Numbered from the stretch's first letter, positions 9,774 through 20,274 are shown. The stretch: 64,000 nucleotides of DNA from Microcoleus sp. FACHB-672 (GCF_014695725.1 NZ_JACJOU010000027.1:23609-87608); one strand, 5' to 3'. The notes: generated by a model from the letters alone, not told the origin. Numbers and translations are program-made.

Positions 9774-10265
9774 ATGAACATAACATATCCACAGGGCAGA
9801 AAATTTATACGTCCGCTAGCGCTGTTGCTGACAGCTTTACTAGGTCTTCCACTGTTTACAGCTTGCTCTTCGCAAACCGCCGCACCGCCACCACCCATTG
9901 ACAATACCCGTGGTGGGTCAGCCCCTTACAATTCTCCACAACAACCTAGGGCACGGCAGGGACTGTCAAATACCCAGAAAGTGGCAATTTTGGCCGGCGC
10001 AGCGGGTCTTTACTATCTCTACAACCAGCAAAAGAACGCCAAAGGCCAAGGGCCGCAGGGACAGTATTACCTTTCTAAAAACGGGCGCGTTTACTACCGC
10101 GACGCCCAAAATCGCCCCCACTGGGTAACGCCGCCTCAGGGTGGAATTCAAGTTCCAGAGTCAGAGGCGCAACAGTATCGGGACTTCCAAGGCTATAACA
10201 ACCAGCCTACAGGCCGTGATCTCACCGGCTTAGGTTCTGCCCCAGTTCCAGCGCAACAGTATTAG
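9774..10265 (+). CDS. Hypothetical lipoprotein
   Basis: From the ATG at 9774 the product is 163 residues with a clear lipoprotein signal peptide: basic N-region, hydrophobic core, lipobox LFTAC with Cys31. The mature part is Pro/Gln/Gly/Tyr-rich and polar, with a short hydrophobic stretch (KVAILAGAAGLYYLY) and a segment resembling YYLSKNGRVYYRD. The in-frame ATG at 9738 would only lengthen the N-region. No known domain recognised; probably membrane-anchored. Confidence 0.75.
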   Translation: MNITYPQGRKFIRPLALLLTALLGLPLFTACSSQTAAPPPPIDNTRGGSAPYNSPQQPRARQGLSNTQKVAILAGAAGLYYLYNQQKNAKGQGPQGQYYLSKNGRVYYRDAQNRPHWVTPPQGGIQVPESEAQQYRDFQGYNNQPTGRDLTGLGSAPVPAQQY

Positions 10266-10310
10266 TTTTGACAGCAAGCGCCCGAACCGGGACGAAAAAC
10301 ACAGGAAAGA

Positions 10311-10354
10311 AAACGGCTATTTACCAGAGGGATATATCCCTCAAATAGCCGTTT
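10311..10354. terminator. Long double-stem hairpin between lipoprotein and repeat-protein genes
   Basis: AAACGGCTATTT at 10311-10322 pairs exactly with AAATAGCCGTTT at 10343-10354. Inside lies the self-complementary GAGGGATATATCCCTC (10327-10342), with a 4-nt bulge (ACCA) on one side. The two stacked stems total about 20 bp. It can serve as a terminator for the lipoprotein gene or as a 5'-leader structure of the next gene, whose ATG is 34 nt downstream. There is no T-run on either side. Confidence 0.7.
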
Positions 10355-10388
10355 CACAACACTTTAAAAACAAAAACGGAGATAAATC

Positions 10389-10799
10389 ATGGTAGACGGA
10401 TTTTTGCGATTGATGAAGGATGCCCTCGGCAATGGCGATCAGCAATCTGATCAAGATGGCTATGATGATCGGCAGGTACGCCCAGCCAGTCAAGATCCAT
10501 ACGGCGATCCCGCTGATTCCGGAAACTATGACAACGTCATCCCCGCCAGCCAAGATCCTTATGGCGACCCAGGAGATCAATACGGTGGGCAATTCGGCAA
10601 TGTGATCCCGGCTAGCCAAGATCCTTATGGCGACCCAGGAGATCAATACGGCGGGCAATACGGTAACGTGATCCCCGCCAGCCAAGATCCTTATGGCGAT
10701 CCAGCGGATAGCGGCTATGTTGACGATGGATTCGGTAACGTGATCCCAGCTAGCCAAGATCCTTACGGCGACCCCGCTGATCAGGAAGGCCGCTGGTAA
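10389..10799 (+). CDS. Small acidic repeat protein with five PASQDPYGDP repeats
   Basis: A 136-residue protein preceded by a good ribosome-binding site (GGAG 7 nt before ATG). After a 29-residue head it consists of five copies of V(R/I)PASQDPYGDP, at residues 30, 50, 72, 94 and 118, separated by Gly/Asp/Tyr/Gln-rich linkers of varying length. It is acidic, low-complexity and lacks a signal peptide or membrane segment, so it is probably intrinsically disordered. No function is recognised. The DNA repeats are nearly identical between copies 2-5, which suggests recent internal duplication. Confidence 0.75.
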   Translation: MVDGFLRLMKDALGNGDQQSDQDGYDDRQVRPASQDPYGDPADSGNYDNVIPASQDPYGDPGDQYGGQFGNVIPASQDPYGDPGDQYGGQYGNVIPASQDPYGDPADSGYVDDGFGNVIPASQDPYGDPADQEGRW

Positions 10800-10864
10800 G
10801 CCATCGCTGATTTACCGGCTAAGTTATAAGCCGGCAGTCTTAGAGATAGCCCGTTAAAACAAAT

Positions 10865-10906
10865 AAGAGGCAGTAGCGTATCACGTTGCTGCCTCTTGTT
10901 TTTTTT
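10865..10906 (+). terminator. Rho-independent terminator
   Basis: AAGAGGCAG pairs with CTGCCTCTT, followed by G and eight T. It ends the repeat-protein transcript. Confidence 0.9.
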
Positions 10907-11056
10907 AAGGGTAGATACCAGGCACGATGCCTGCGACTCGGTAGTTAAGCTGGAACTTGATTTAGCAGGTGTTTGCTTACCGGCAGTTAAAGACTGATAA
11001 TTTTGTTTGATCTGACACCGTTCGGCTGCCGGTTGAACAAAATTCAAAAAAATGAT

Positions 11057-11338
11057 ATGCGTTTAATTTTGTACAGTAAGCCCGGTTGCCATTTGTGCGA
11101 GGGGTTGCAAGAAAAGCTCGAACAAATACAAGGCATCGATTTTGAGCTGGAAATCCGCGATATTACGACCCGTGAGGATTGGTTCCAGGCGTATCAGTAT
11201 GAGATTCCTGTACTGTGCAGAACTGCCGCTGCAAGCGAAGTGCCGACAGCCGAAGAACCACTTCCCCGCCCTTCTCCCCGGGCTTCATTACAGCAGTTGG
11301 CACAAATGTTACAGAAATATTTCCCGAATAATCGTTAA
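11057..11338 (+). CDS. Glutaredoxin-like protein (DUF836 family)
   Basis: From the ATG at 11057 the product is 93 residues and starts directly with the thioredoxin-fold strand MRLILYSKPGCHLC, giving a Cys11-x-x-Cys14 redox motif. An in-frame start at 11003 would add 18 residues not expected in this family. Members are small glutaredoxin-like proteins (YruB/DUF836); the partner is unknown. The stop is 39 bp before murE, so the two are probably one operon. Confidence 0.8.
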   Translation: MRLILYSKPGCHLCEGLQEKLEQIQGIDFELEIRDITTREDWFQAYQYEIPVLCRTAAASEVPTAEEPLPRPSPRASLQQLAQMLQKYFPNNR

Positions 11339-11377
11339 CAATAGGCAAAATATGAAGTGGTGTGAGGAATCACGGAT

Positions 11378-12877
11378 ATGAAACTGCAAGAATTATTAGC
11401 GACTGTTCCGAATGTTCTGCAATTCCCGACAGAAACGCTTCCCGACGTTGAAGTAACGGGTTTAGCGACCAATTCTCACGCTTGTAAGCCGGGAGATTTG
11501 TTCATTGGGATGCCGGGAACGCGCGTGGATGGCGGAGATTTTTGGCCAAGTGCCCTGGCTGCCGGCGCTGTGGCTGCCCTCGTTTCGCCCCAAGCCGCCC
11601 AGAAAAACGGGCCGGTGAATGGTGCTTGTGTGATCCCTGTAACGGATATGACGCAAGCCTGTGCTTATGTAGCGGCTGCGTTTTATGGACAGCCGGCGCA
11701 ACAGTTGAAAATGGTGGGCGTCACCGGCACCAATGGCAAAACCACAACCACCCATCTGATAGAATTTTTAACCACCCAACTTCAGTTGCCCACAGCCTTA
11801 TTCGGCACGCTGTACGCCCGTTGGCCGGGTTTTGTGCAAACAGCGGTTCATACTACGCCTTTTGCCGTGGAATTGCAGCAACAACTGGCATCAGCAGCAA
11901 AAGCCGGTGCTCAAGTTGGGGTGATGGAAGTCAGTTCTCACGCATTGGCACAAGGGCGGGTGATGGGTTGCCCGTTTGAAGTCGCGGTGTTTACCAACCT
12001 GACTCAGGATCACTTGGATTTTCACCGCGATATGGAAGATTATTTTGAGGCAAAGGCGCTGCTATTTAGCCCGAATTATCTTCAAAAACGCGCTGTAATT
12101 AACGCAGATGATGCTTATGGCAAGCGGTTAATTGCTCAGTTGCCGGCAGAAAAAGTTTGGAGCTACAGCACCTCCGATTCTACTGCTGATTTGTGGGCAA
12201 GCGATTTAAAATACTCTCCCACCGGCGTTAAGGGAATTTTGCATACGCCGGCTGGAGATGCTGAATTTTACTTGCCTTTGGTGGGTCAGTACAATTTAGC
12301 GAATATGCTGGCTGCGGTGGGTGCCGGCTTGCATCTCGGTTTAGACTTGCAACAAATGGTTAAGGCACTGCTACAGTTTCCAGGAGTGCCGGGACGGATG
12401 GAACGGGTGCATATCCAAGCGGATCAAGATATCAGCGTGATTGTAGATTATGCCCACACGCCCGATAGTTTAGAAAATTTGCTCAAAGCAGCACGGCCTT
12501 TTATTCCAGGTAATATGATTTGTGTGTTTGGTTGCGGGGGAGATCGTGACCGCACCAAGCGTCCGTTGATGGGTAAGATTGTTGCAGAATTGGCTGATAA
12601 AGTTGTGGTGACTTCAGATAACCCACGCACTGAAGATCCTGAACGAATTTTGCAAGATATTTTAGCCGGCATTCCTGAATCTGCTCAGCCGGCAGTCTTA
12701 GGTGATCGCGCAACTGCTATTCGTGCGGCGATCTTACTCGCTAAGCCTGGGGACGGTGTTTTAATTGCCGGTAAAGGGCATGAAGACTATCAAATTCTAG
12801 GAACTGAAAAAATTCACTTCGATGATCGCGAACACGCCCGATCTGCTTTAATGGAGCGTTTATCTGTTATTGCCTGA
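11378..12877 (+). CDS. murE: UDP-MurNAc-L-Ala-D-Glu:meso-diaminopimelate ligase
   Basis: The cytoplasmic Mur ligase that adds meso-diaminopimelate to the peptidoglycan precursor, using ATP. The 499-residue protein shows the P-loop GTNGKTTTT (117-125), the probable carbamylated lysine K226 in EAKALLF, and DNPR (414-417), the signature that selects meso-DAP rather than lysine. The length is normal. It follows the glutaredoxin-like gene closely and ends in its own terminator. Confidence 0.97.
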   Translation: MKLQELLATVPNVLQFPTETLPDVEVTGLATNSHACKPGDLFIGMPGTRVDGGDFWPSALAAGAVAALVSPQAAQKNGPVNGACVIPVTDMTQACAYVAAAFYGQPAQQLKMVGVTGTNGKTTTTHLIEFLTTQLQLPTALFGTLYARWPGFVQTAVHTTPFAVELQQQLASAAKAGAQVGVMEVSSHALAQGRVMGCPFEVAVFTNLTQDHLDFHRDMEDYFEAKALLFSPNYLQKRAVINADDAYGKRLIAQLPAEKVWSYSTSDSTADLWASDLKYSPTGVKGILHTPAGDAEFYLPLVGQYNLANMLAAVGAGLHLGLDLQQMVKALLQFPGVPGRMERVHIQADQDISVIVDYAHTPDSLENLLKAARPFIPGNMICVFGCGGDRDRTKRPLMGKIVAELADKVVVTSDNPRTEDPERILQDILAGIPESAQPAVLGDRATAIRAAILLAKPGDGVLIAGKGHEDYQILGTEKIHFDDREHARSALMERLSVIA

Positions 12878-12919
12878 CAGCATTCTAAGCTGTGTTTTAA
12901 GCAAGTTTAAACATCCAAT

Positions 12920-12949
12920 AAGCGGGCTAACAACCCGCTTTTCTTTTTG
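12920..12949 (+). terminator. Rho-independent terminator of murE
   Basis: AAGCGGG and CCCGCTT pair over a 7-nt loop, followed by a T-rich tract. Confidence 0.85.
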
Positions 12950-13065
12950 TTAAAATTTATTAAATTTTGAAGATTGGATGAATCCAAGAATAAGCCTTTT
13001 ATCAAAATTTTGTCTAAAATAGGATATTGATTGACAACGGAAATTGAGAAAATAAAGATAAGTTT

Positions 13066-13848
13066 ATGCTAGAAATCGCCCTACTTGAAAAAATCTCACA
13101 AAACTTTCAGAAGACGAAAGATTTGATTACAGAGACTACTGACAAAGCGAAGACATCTTTATCTGAAACTGCCGGCAGCACAAAAGACACGATCACCCAA
13201 ACAAGCAACCAAGCCTTTAGTAATTTCACTGAATCCACAAATAAAGCAATAGAAGGCGTTACTGGCATACAAGAAAAAGCCAAAGGCGCTTTTTCTGAAA
13301 CGACAACGAAAGCGGCTACTACTTTGACCGATACAGCTAACAAAGTAGTTAATAGTGCTACCGAAGTTGCCGGCAAAGCCAAAGCATTTAAAGAAAACAC
13401 ATTTCAACAAGCAGAATCTCTCAATCGTTCTCTTTCTGAAGGCATTCAATCAACTATCAGTTCATCCCTGAATGTTTGGATTGCCGATCACCCCAGACTT
13501 ATTTGGTTAGTAAATCATCCCTTGCAAACAGCGGGTATTTTACTTTTAATCATATTCCTTTTTTCAGGATTGCTCAAAGCAATTTCCAGTTACACAGAAA
13601 AACTTTGGTTATTTTTACTGCAAGCTCCATTTAAACTGATTCAGTTCATTTTTGGTTTGGGTTCTAAATCTCTAGGGAAAGTAACAGCGAGTGGATTAGT
13701 TGCAACAAAATCAAACGAAATTTATACCTCTAGTGATCGTCAGGCGCGAATGACAAATATTGTAAGCCGGCTCACTCAAATTAAACAGGAACAAGATTTA
13801 CTTTTACAGGAATTAGCAACATTGATAAAATCAGATAAAGCCAGTTAA
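13066..13848 (+). CDS. LEA/apolipoprotein-like repeat protein with membrane segment
   Basis: A 260-residue protein in three parts. Residues about 15-125 are repetitive, Ala/Thr/Lys-rich, with words such as TDKAKTSLSETAG and TTKAATTLTDTANK at about 11-residue spacing, the pattern of LEA-type amphipathic helices. Residues about 148-180 are strongly hydrophobic. The C-terminal 40 residues form a short coiled coil. Known proteins of this look bind membranes or protect during desiccation; the function here is inference. The start ATG at 13066 lies in an AT-rich context. Confidence 0.7.
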   Translation: MLEIALLEKISQNFQKTKDLITETTDKAKTSLSETAGSTKDTITQTSNQAFSNFTESTNKAIEGVTGIQEKAKGAFSETTTKAATTLTDTANKVVNSATEVAGKAKAFKENTFQQAESLNRSLSEGIQSTISSSLNVWIADHPRLIWLVNHPLQTAGILLLIIFLFSGLLKAISSYTEKLWLFLLQAPFKLIQFIFGLGSKSLGKVTASGLVATKSNEIYTSSDRQARMTNIVSRLTQIKQEQDLLLQELATLIKSDKAS

Positions 13849-14080
13849 ATAGGTGCATCCCAGATTTTCCAAAATCTAGAGAGTAAGAGCATTTTGCTCC
13901 CTAAAATACCGGCGAGGGGGCAAGATGCCGACTCTACAAATTGACAAAAATGAATGTTCCCAGTTAAGTACATTTATATAAATCCTAAATTGCTTGTCAT
14001 AACCTGATCAGCCAAGATACCCATAAAGCAAGCTTTTAGGTTCTTTGCTTGTTCATAAATCATTTAGGTTTGCTATTTCT

Positions 14081-15061
14081 TTATAAAGAAAACTGCAAGG
14101 AAAGTGGAAGATTGATCGTTTCTTGCATTTGAATTAATTTATTAAATAAGTTTAAAGTAGCCTCAATATTTTGAGTGTGATCTATAAATCGAAACGCTGA
14201 GGCAGCTAGGTAAGAAGGGTTCTGCTCAAAAGCAATCCATTGTCGTTTTAAAGTTTCAGCAACATATCCAGTGGTATTCGAGCCGGCAAAGATATCAATA
14301 ACGGTATCTCCGGGATCTGTTAAAAAGTTAATAAAAAATAGCGGTAGTTTTTCAGGAAACCGCGCCGGATGTGCAGTCACACCAATTGCCTTACACATCT
14401 GAATGTATTGAGAGTTGCTTTCAGTATTAGGAATTTGTAATAAATTAGAAGGAATTGCACCGCCATTATCTATAGCAAAGCCGGCACTGATATCATGCCC
14501 TGAAGGTCGTTCCTTCGGCTTATAATATTTAGCAGGATTTTGCTGCAGTTTTTTCATGCGCTCTGAATAAGGAACCAAAACATTCTTCACATTAGCTTTA
14601 GGGTAATCAGTTTTTGACAGCCACCAAACCGTATTGACAGCATCCTTAACCCGAATTTTCCGCTTATTAACCCATTCAATCGGCGACGGTAACTTAGAAG
14701 GGTTATGCCAAAAAAACTCCTCAGCTAGGCGAAAATCTAACTCATCGCATAACTTAATCAAAATTCGGTAATTGTAGAGTGATCGAACTGGACGTTTACT
14801 TTGATAAGCGCCACCCAAATCAAGAACAAAACTGCCATCCGGTGCTAATACCCGATACACCTTTTTACAAAAAGCAAAAAGCCAATCTATATAAGCATCC
14901 TGATCAACATTTCCATAACGCTTCTCACGTTGCAGAGCAAAGGGAGGGGAAGTCATGACTAAGTTTATCGAATCGCTTTCAAGCTCATCGAGTAATTCTA
15001 GGGAGTTGCCGGCATAGGCAGCACCGCAATTTGTCGTATATAAAGCTTTTACAAGAACCAT
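14081..15061 (-). CDS. Solitary DNA methyltransferase, PvuII-like (N4-cytosine type)
   Basis: A 326-residue S-adenosylmethionine-dependent DNA methylase. The catalytic motif IV is TSPPF (37-41), the form typical of N4-cytosine enzymes, and motif I, DIFAGSNTTG (256-265), comes after it, so it is a beta-class permuted enzyme. Long stretches (NPSKLPSPIEWVNKRKIR; RPSGHDI; AHPARFPEKLP) read like M.PvuII. No restriction endonuclease lies next to it, so it is an orphan methylase, probably with a regulatory or housekeeping role. The target could be CAGCTG as for PvuII, or GGCC as for some conserved cyanobacterial N4-cytosine methylases; sequence alone cannot say. Confidence 0.9.
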   Translation of the reverse strand: MVLVKALYTTNCGAAYAGNSLELLDELESDSINLVMTSPPFALQREKRYGNVDQDAYIDWLFAFCKKVYRVLAPDGSFVLDLGGAYQSKRPVRSLYNYRILIKLCDELDFRLAEEFFWHNPSKLPSPIEWVNKRKIRVKDAVNTVWWLSKTDYPKANVKNVLVPYSERMKKLQQNPAKYYKPKERPSGHDISAGFAIDNGGAIPSNLLQIPNTESNSQYIQMCKAIGVTAHPARFPEKLPLFFINFLTDPGDTVIDIFAGSNTTGYVAETLKRQWIAFEQNPSYLAASAFRFIDHTQNIEATLNLFNKLIQMQETINLPLSLQFSL

Positions 15062-15347
15062 GCTTGATGCCCAATTCAGTTATGATAAGCTCCTAACAAG
15101 TTAACAATAGTTCAATGATGAATACCATGCTAGTAGCCATCATTGAGATTCTTAAATTGTTGTGCGGTTGCCACCCTCTCTCTTCTTCTTGTCTGGGCTG
15201 AATTGGTTTCGTGATCGCCCACCGGCATCATCAAAAGCAGTCAAGTATTAAACCAGATAATAGAGTAGGCGATCGCGGTTTTAGCCGCATGAGCCATTAC
15301 ATTTTGTGAAATAGTCAAGGGCCGATCTAGCACACTCATTTCCTAAT

Positions 15348-15677
15348 TTAAGCACTACGCTGCTCAGTGTGATTTTCATTAGGGGCGATTGGAATTAAAT
15401 GAACCTCTAATCGCTGGTTGAGTGCACGCGCAATTTTTTGTAGCATTGAAAGCGAGTGCCCCTCATACTCAGCATCTTCAAGCCGAGCAATCACCGACTG
15501 TTTTGTGCCAATGCGATCAGCAAGTTGCTGCTGGGTCAATCCTGCTTGCGTTCGAGTACGATAAATCAGTTGTGCAAGTTCTGCATTTAACGAAGATTCC
15601 TTGATCATTTCCTCCATTTCAGGATCTTCAGAAGTCATTTGTTGAAGGATCTTCAGTGCGTCATTTGTCTTCGCCAT
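15348..15677 (-). CDS. higA: XRE-family HTH antitoxin (HigA-like)
   Basis: A 109-residue DNA-binding protein. The Cro/C1 helix-turn-helix lies at about residues 38-92 (TQQQLADRIGTKQSVIARLE). Its start overlaps the end of the upstream toxin-like gene by 17 bp in another frame, so the two are translationally coupled. Antitoxins of this type neutralise the RelE-fold toxin and repress the operon. The order toxin first, antitoxin second, is the HigBA arrangement. Confidence 0.85.
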   Translation of the reverse strand: MAKTNDALKILQQMTSEDPEMEEMIKESSLNAELAQLIYRTRTQAGLTQQQLADRIGTKQSVIARLEDAEYEGHSLSMLQKIARALNQRLEVHLIPIAPNENHTEQRSA

Positions 15678-16062
15678 CTTCTATTTCCTCAACGTAGGTA
15701 TGAACTGCTGGATTGGCTTCAAATTGCACCTTTCGCTGAATTGCTCGCTCAATCTCTGTATTAGGGACTTGATCCTCATCTTTTGTGATGGCATGAGCCA
15801 AAATCGCCACATTCTGTCCAGAAAAGAAATACAAAATACGATACTGCACCCGGATATGCTTTGCTCGTAATTCATAAATTCCATCACGCAGATAATCTGC
15901 CGCAGGTCTTCGCAATTCGTAACCTGTATTTGCCAGCTGTTGAATTCGAGCAACACAGTTGGCATAGCCTTTGCGATCTTGCTTCAGAAGAGTCTTGAGC
16001 CATTCTAGAACCGGGGCCGCGCTATCTTGATCCTGATAAAAAATAACTTTTGTTTCAGGCAC
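15661..16062 (-). CDS. higB: RelE/HigB-superfamily toxin (Gp49-like)
   Basis: A 133-residue protein of the phage-derived Gp49-like/HigB family. The core RDGIYELRAKHIRVQYRILYFF with the later AHAITK is diagnostic of this RelE-fold group, whose members cleave mRNA at the ribosome. The C-terminal tail (about 110-133) is acidic. It is the first gene of the toxin-antitoxin operon. Toxin activity is inferred from family and pairing. Confidence 0.85.
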   Translation of the reverse strand: MPETKVIFYQDQDSAAPVLEWLKTLLKQDRKGYANCVARIQQLANTGYELRRPAADYLRDGIYELRAKHIRVQYRILYFFSGQNVAILAHAITKDEDQVPNTEIERAIQRKVQFEANPAVHTYVEEIEDGEDK

Positions 16063-16171
16063 AGTCTTCGACCCTCGTAATCCATATCCAGTTTATCACA
16101 ATATTGCTATAAGCGGGATACGATCATTCCTCACAGTAGACTGGGTTCAGGTTCCGCATCCTACTGATAAT

Positions 16172-16200
16172 AAAAAAGCCGCCTCTGTGTAGAAGCGGCT
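16172..16200 (-). terminator. Terminator downstream of groEL
   Basis: On the minus strand AGCCGC pairs with GCGGCT, followed by six T. It ends the groESL transcript. Confidence 0.85.
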
Positions 16201-16237
16201 AAAGAAATTCGCAAATTTAGATTGCAGCAACGATTTT

Positions 16238-16264
16238 GGGGTGCCGGCATATAGCCGGCATCCC
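16238..16264. repeat. GCCGGC hairpin just after the groEL stop
   Basis: GGGGTGCCGGC and GCCGGCATCCC form an 11-bp stem (one G-T pair) with loop ATATA. It uses the genome-typical TGCCGGCA-like palindrome and may stabilise the mRNA end. Confidence 0.6.
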
Positions 16265-16275
16265 AACTCTCTCGA

Positions 16276-17964
<1,689 letters not shown>

Positions 17965-18013
17965 TCAGAGGTCATTTGCCATCAGTCATTTGACTGCCGG
18001 CATTTAACAAAAG

Positions 18014-18325
18014 CTATGAAACGATAGCAAGAATATCTTTTTCCGAGAGCAGAACGTATTCTTCGGTTCCCAGTTTGATATCGGTGCCGGCATACTTCGA
18101 GTAGAGAACCTTGTCTCCTGGTTTGACTTCCATCTCTTGACGGGAGCCATCCTCGTTCCGCTTGCCAGGGCCAACTTGCACCACTTCACCAACTTGGGGC
18201 TTTTCTTTGGCGGTGTCGGGCAGAAGAATGCCACCAGCGGTTTTCTCTTCCGAGGCAGTCACTTTAACAAAGACGCGGTCGGCTAGAGGTTTAACTGTGG
18301 AAACGCTCAGAGATACAGCTGCCAT
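18014..18325 (-). CDS. groES: Co-chaperonin GroES (Cpn10)
   Basis: The 103-residue lid of the chaperonin. Family signatures include [11 protein letters not shown] near the start, the mobile-loop region [19 protein letters not shown], and [13 protein letters not shown]. It lies 97 bp upstream of groEL in the normal groESL order, so both share the promoter controlled by the two heat-shock elements upstream. Confidence 0.97.
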   Translation of the reverse strand: MAAVSLSVSTVKPLADRVFVKVTASEEKTAGGILLPDTAKEKPQVGEVVQVGPGKRNEDGSRQEMEVKPGDKVLYSKYAGTDIKLGTEEYVLLSEKDILAIVS

Positions 18326-18512
18326 AAAAAATTCGCTCCTACTACAGGTTAAATTGAATTAAATTGAGAACGCACCTTTCTCAGAAGTCAGCCCGATATT
18401 TCCTTAAAGGCTGGCACTCGATTTTACCGACTCGCCGCTGATATATCCATCAGGGCTTCTCGATTTGTCAATCCTTCCGGGGTTGCGACTTTTTCTGAGC
18501 TGGTGTCTTGAG

Positions 18513-18539
18513 TTAGCACTCTCAACTCCTGAGTGCTAA
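18513..18539 (-). promoter_or_regulatory. CIRCE element (HrcA operator)
   Basis: TTAGCACTC, 9-nt spacer, GAGTGCTAA: a perfect match to the CIRCE consensus. It lies 188 bp upstream of the groES start. HrcA repressor binds this inverted repeat; heat relieves repression. Confidence 0.97.
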
Positions 18540-18578
18540 TTTACCTGAGTGAGCGCCCAAAGCGCAACTAATTTTTCT

Positions 18579-18594
18579 GTACGGGTTCCCGAAC
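18579..18594 (-). promoter_or_regulatory. K-box of the groESL promoter
   Basis: On the minus strand the site reads GTTCGGGAACCCGTAC, fitting the cyanobacterial K-box pattern GTTCGG-NNAN-CCNNAC, which mediates light- and heat-responsive groE transcription. It is 39 bp upstream of the CIRCE element. Confidence 0.75.
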
Positions 18595-18755
18595 TAACCT
18601 GTTATGTAGGCAATACAGTAGAAATACTTAATGTTTGCAGCCACTGTCAGGGCGATCTGCCGCTTGCCTCTAAGTCGCGGCAGGTTTAAACAAAACTTTT
18701 CTCTTAACCCTAGAGAGTCCTCTAACAAGATCCTCCTAACCTTTAAACGCTTAAT

Positions 18756-19280
18756 ATGACTTCGTCTGTCACTCAACCACCCCAGAGCGATGAATCTTTC
18801 AATAACCAAGCCTTAGCAGCTTGTGTCCAAAGCCTGGGACTGCCGCAAATTCAGCGACACATCTTTATCTGCGCCGATCAAACCAATGCCAAGTGCTGCA
18901 CAAAGGAAGCCGGTTTGGAATCCTGGGACTATTTGAAAAAACGCCTAAAGCAGTTAAAACTTGATCAACCTACTGAAACTCGCCCCAGCTGCATCTTTCG
19001 TACGAAAGCCAACTGCCTGCGAGTTTGCGCGTGTGGGCCAATTCTTGTGGTCTATCCGGATGGCGTCTGGTATCGCAATGTCACTCCTGAAGTGATCGAG
19101 CGAATTATTCAAGAACATTTAATCGGGAATCAGGTGGTTAATGAATATGCGTTCTTAACCCATCCTTTGCCACAACCCCTTGAGGTGCCGGCAGATTTAG
19201 CGCCGCCTATTGAACAAAAACCGGCACATGGCGAGACGCTAGAGCCGGTGATCCCAGAACAGCCGGCACCTAAACTTTGA
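18756..19280 (+). CDS. Thioredoxin-like [2Fe-2S] ferredoxin-domain protein
   Basis: A 174-residue protein. Residues about 33-125 resemble the thioredoxin-like ferredoxin fold (RHIFICADQ..., [28 protein letters not shown]). Candidate cluster ligands are Cys39, Cys47 or Cys48, Cys87 and Cys91. The C-terminal 45 residues are Pro/Glu-rich and probably disordered. It is a soluble electron carrier or Fe-S sensor; the partner is unknown. The gene is divergent from groESL and shares the upstream region. Confidence 0.85.
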   Translation: MTSSVTQPPQSDESFNNQALAACVQSLGLPQIQRHIFICADQTNAKCCTKEAGLESWDYLKKRLKQLKLDQPTETRPSCIFRTKANCLRVCACGPILVVYPDGVWYRNVTPEVIERIIQEHLIGNQVVNEYAFLTHPLPQPLEVPADLAPPIEQKPAHGETLEPVIPEQPAPKL

Positions 19281-19420
19281 CAGTCGCCGGTTGAATCACA
19301 ACGCGATAAAGGCGCAAAACTCTGAGATTTTTCCTCTCTCTTCCCGTATTCCCATATCCTGGCAGCCACACTGCCTTAATCCTAATTTCCTTAAAAGTAG
19401 CCAAGCACCGCCAAATCTTA

Positions 19421-19426
19421 TATAAT
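19421..19426 (+). promoter_or_regulatory. Candidate -10 element of the response-regulator gene
   Basis: TATAAT about 110 bp before the gene. No good -35 hexamer was seen, so a group-2-like or activated promoter is possible. Confidence 0.35.
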
Positions 19427-19536
19427 AGCACCATAGTAAAGTGTATGACCTCCGTATCTCTACGGTTGTTCTAAATTTAAAGGGGCATAATCTAAAAGAA
19501 ATAGAGGCTTTTTCCTGATACAGAAAGGAAAAGCAA

Positions 19537-20274
19537 GTGCAGCCGCAGAGACATGAAATCGTATATTCTACTTATGAGAAAATCGCTCACACAAACCCTA
19601 AATTTAGGCAATACGAGTTGCACAGTATGAAGGAAACCAGCATACGAGATCAACGTAGACTTTTACTGATTGATGATGACCCAAACCTAATTTTGCTCGT
19701 CAAGGATTACCTTGAATTTCGAGGGTATGAAGTCATCACAGCAGAAAACGGTCGGGAAGCGCTGGAGATTCTGGAACAAGAAAATCCAGATATGATTATT
19801 TGTGATGTGATGATGCCAGAAATGGACGGCTATTCATTTGTACAGCACGTCCGGCAAGATCCCAAAACAAATTGGATTCCAGTGTTATTCCTTTCGGCAA
19901 AAGGACAAAGCCAAGATCGGGTGAAAGGCTTAAACACAGGGGCGGATGTTTATATGGTTAAGCCGTTTGAGCCAGAAGAACTCGTCGCGCAAGTAGAATC
20001 TTCCCTCAAACAAACAAACCGCCTGATCAATCATCAAAACAAAGCAGGAGATAATGGGCCTAAAATTCAGGTGCCCTTCGATGTGGAATTAACTCCTACC
20101 GAACTAAAAGTCGTTCAGTTAGTGGCGCGGGGCATGGCAAACCGTGAAATTGCTGAAGTGATGAATGTCAGCCAACGGACAATCGAAAGCCATGTCTCCA
20201 ATATGCTAGGTAAAACCAGTCTTCACAACCGCACCGAGTTGGCGCGTTGGGCGATTGAAACCAACATGGCTTGA
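19537..20274 (+). CDS. NarL/LuxR-family response regulator (Ycf29-like)
   Basis: A 245-residue two-domain regulator. The receiver domain has the acidic pocket D46-D47-D48, the phosphorylatable D90 (ICDVMMPE) and a Lys in MVKPFEP. The output domain at the C-terminus is a LuxR-type HTH (LTPTELKVVQLVARGMANREIAE...). The GTG start at 19537 has AAGGA 8 nt upstream; an internal ATG at 19627 would give 215 residues. The layout resembles Ycf29-type regulators of cyanobacteria and plastids. No kinase is adjacent. Confidence 0.87.
   Translation: MQPQRHEIVYSTYEKIAHTNPKFRQYELHSMKETSIRDQRRLLLIDDDPNLILLVKDYLEFRGYEVITAENGREALEILEQENPDMIICDVMMPEMDGYSFVQHVRQDPKTNWIPVLFLSAKGQSQDRVKGLNTGADVYMVKPFEPEELVAQVESSLKQTNRLINHQNKAGDNGPKIQVPFDVELTPTELKVVQLVARGMANREIAEVMNVSQRTIESHVSNMLGKTSLHNRTELARWAIETNMA

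Noticed and set aside
10341..10757. Repetitive Ile/Ala-rich frame on the minus strand
   Set aside because: Mirror of the PASQDPYGDP repeats.
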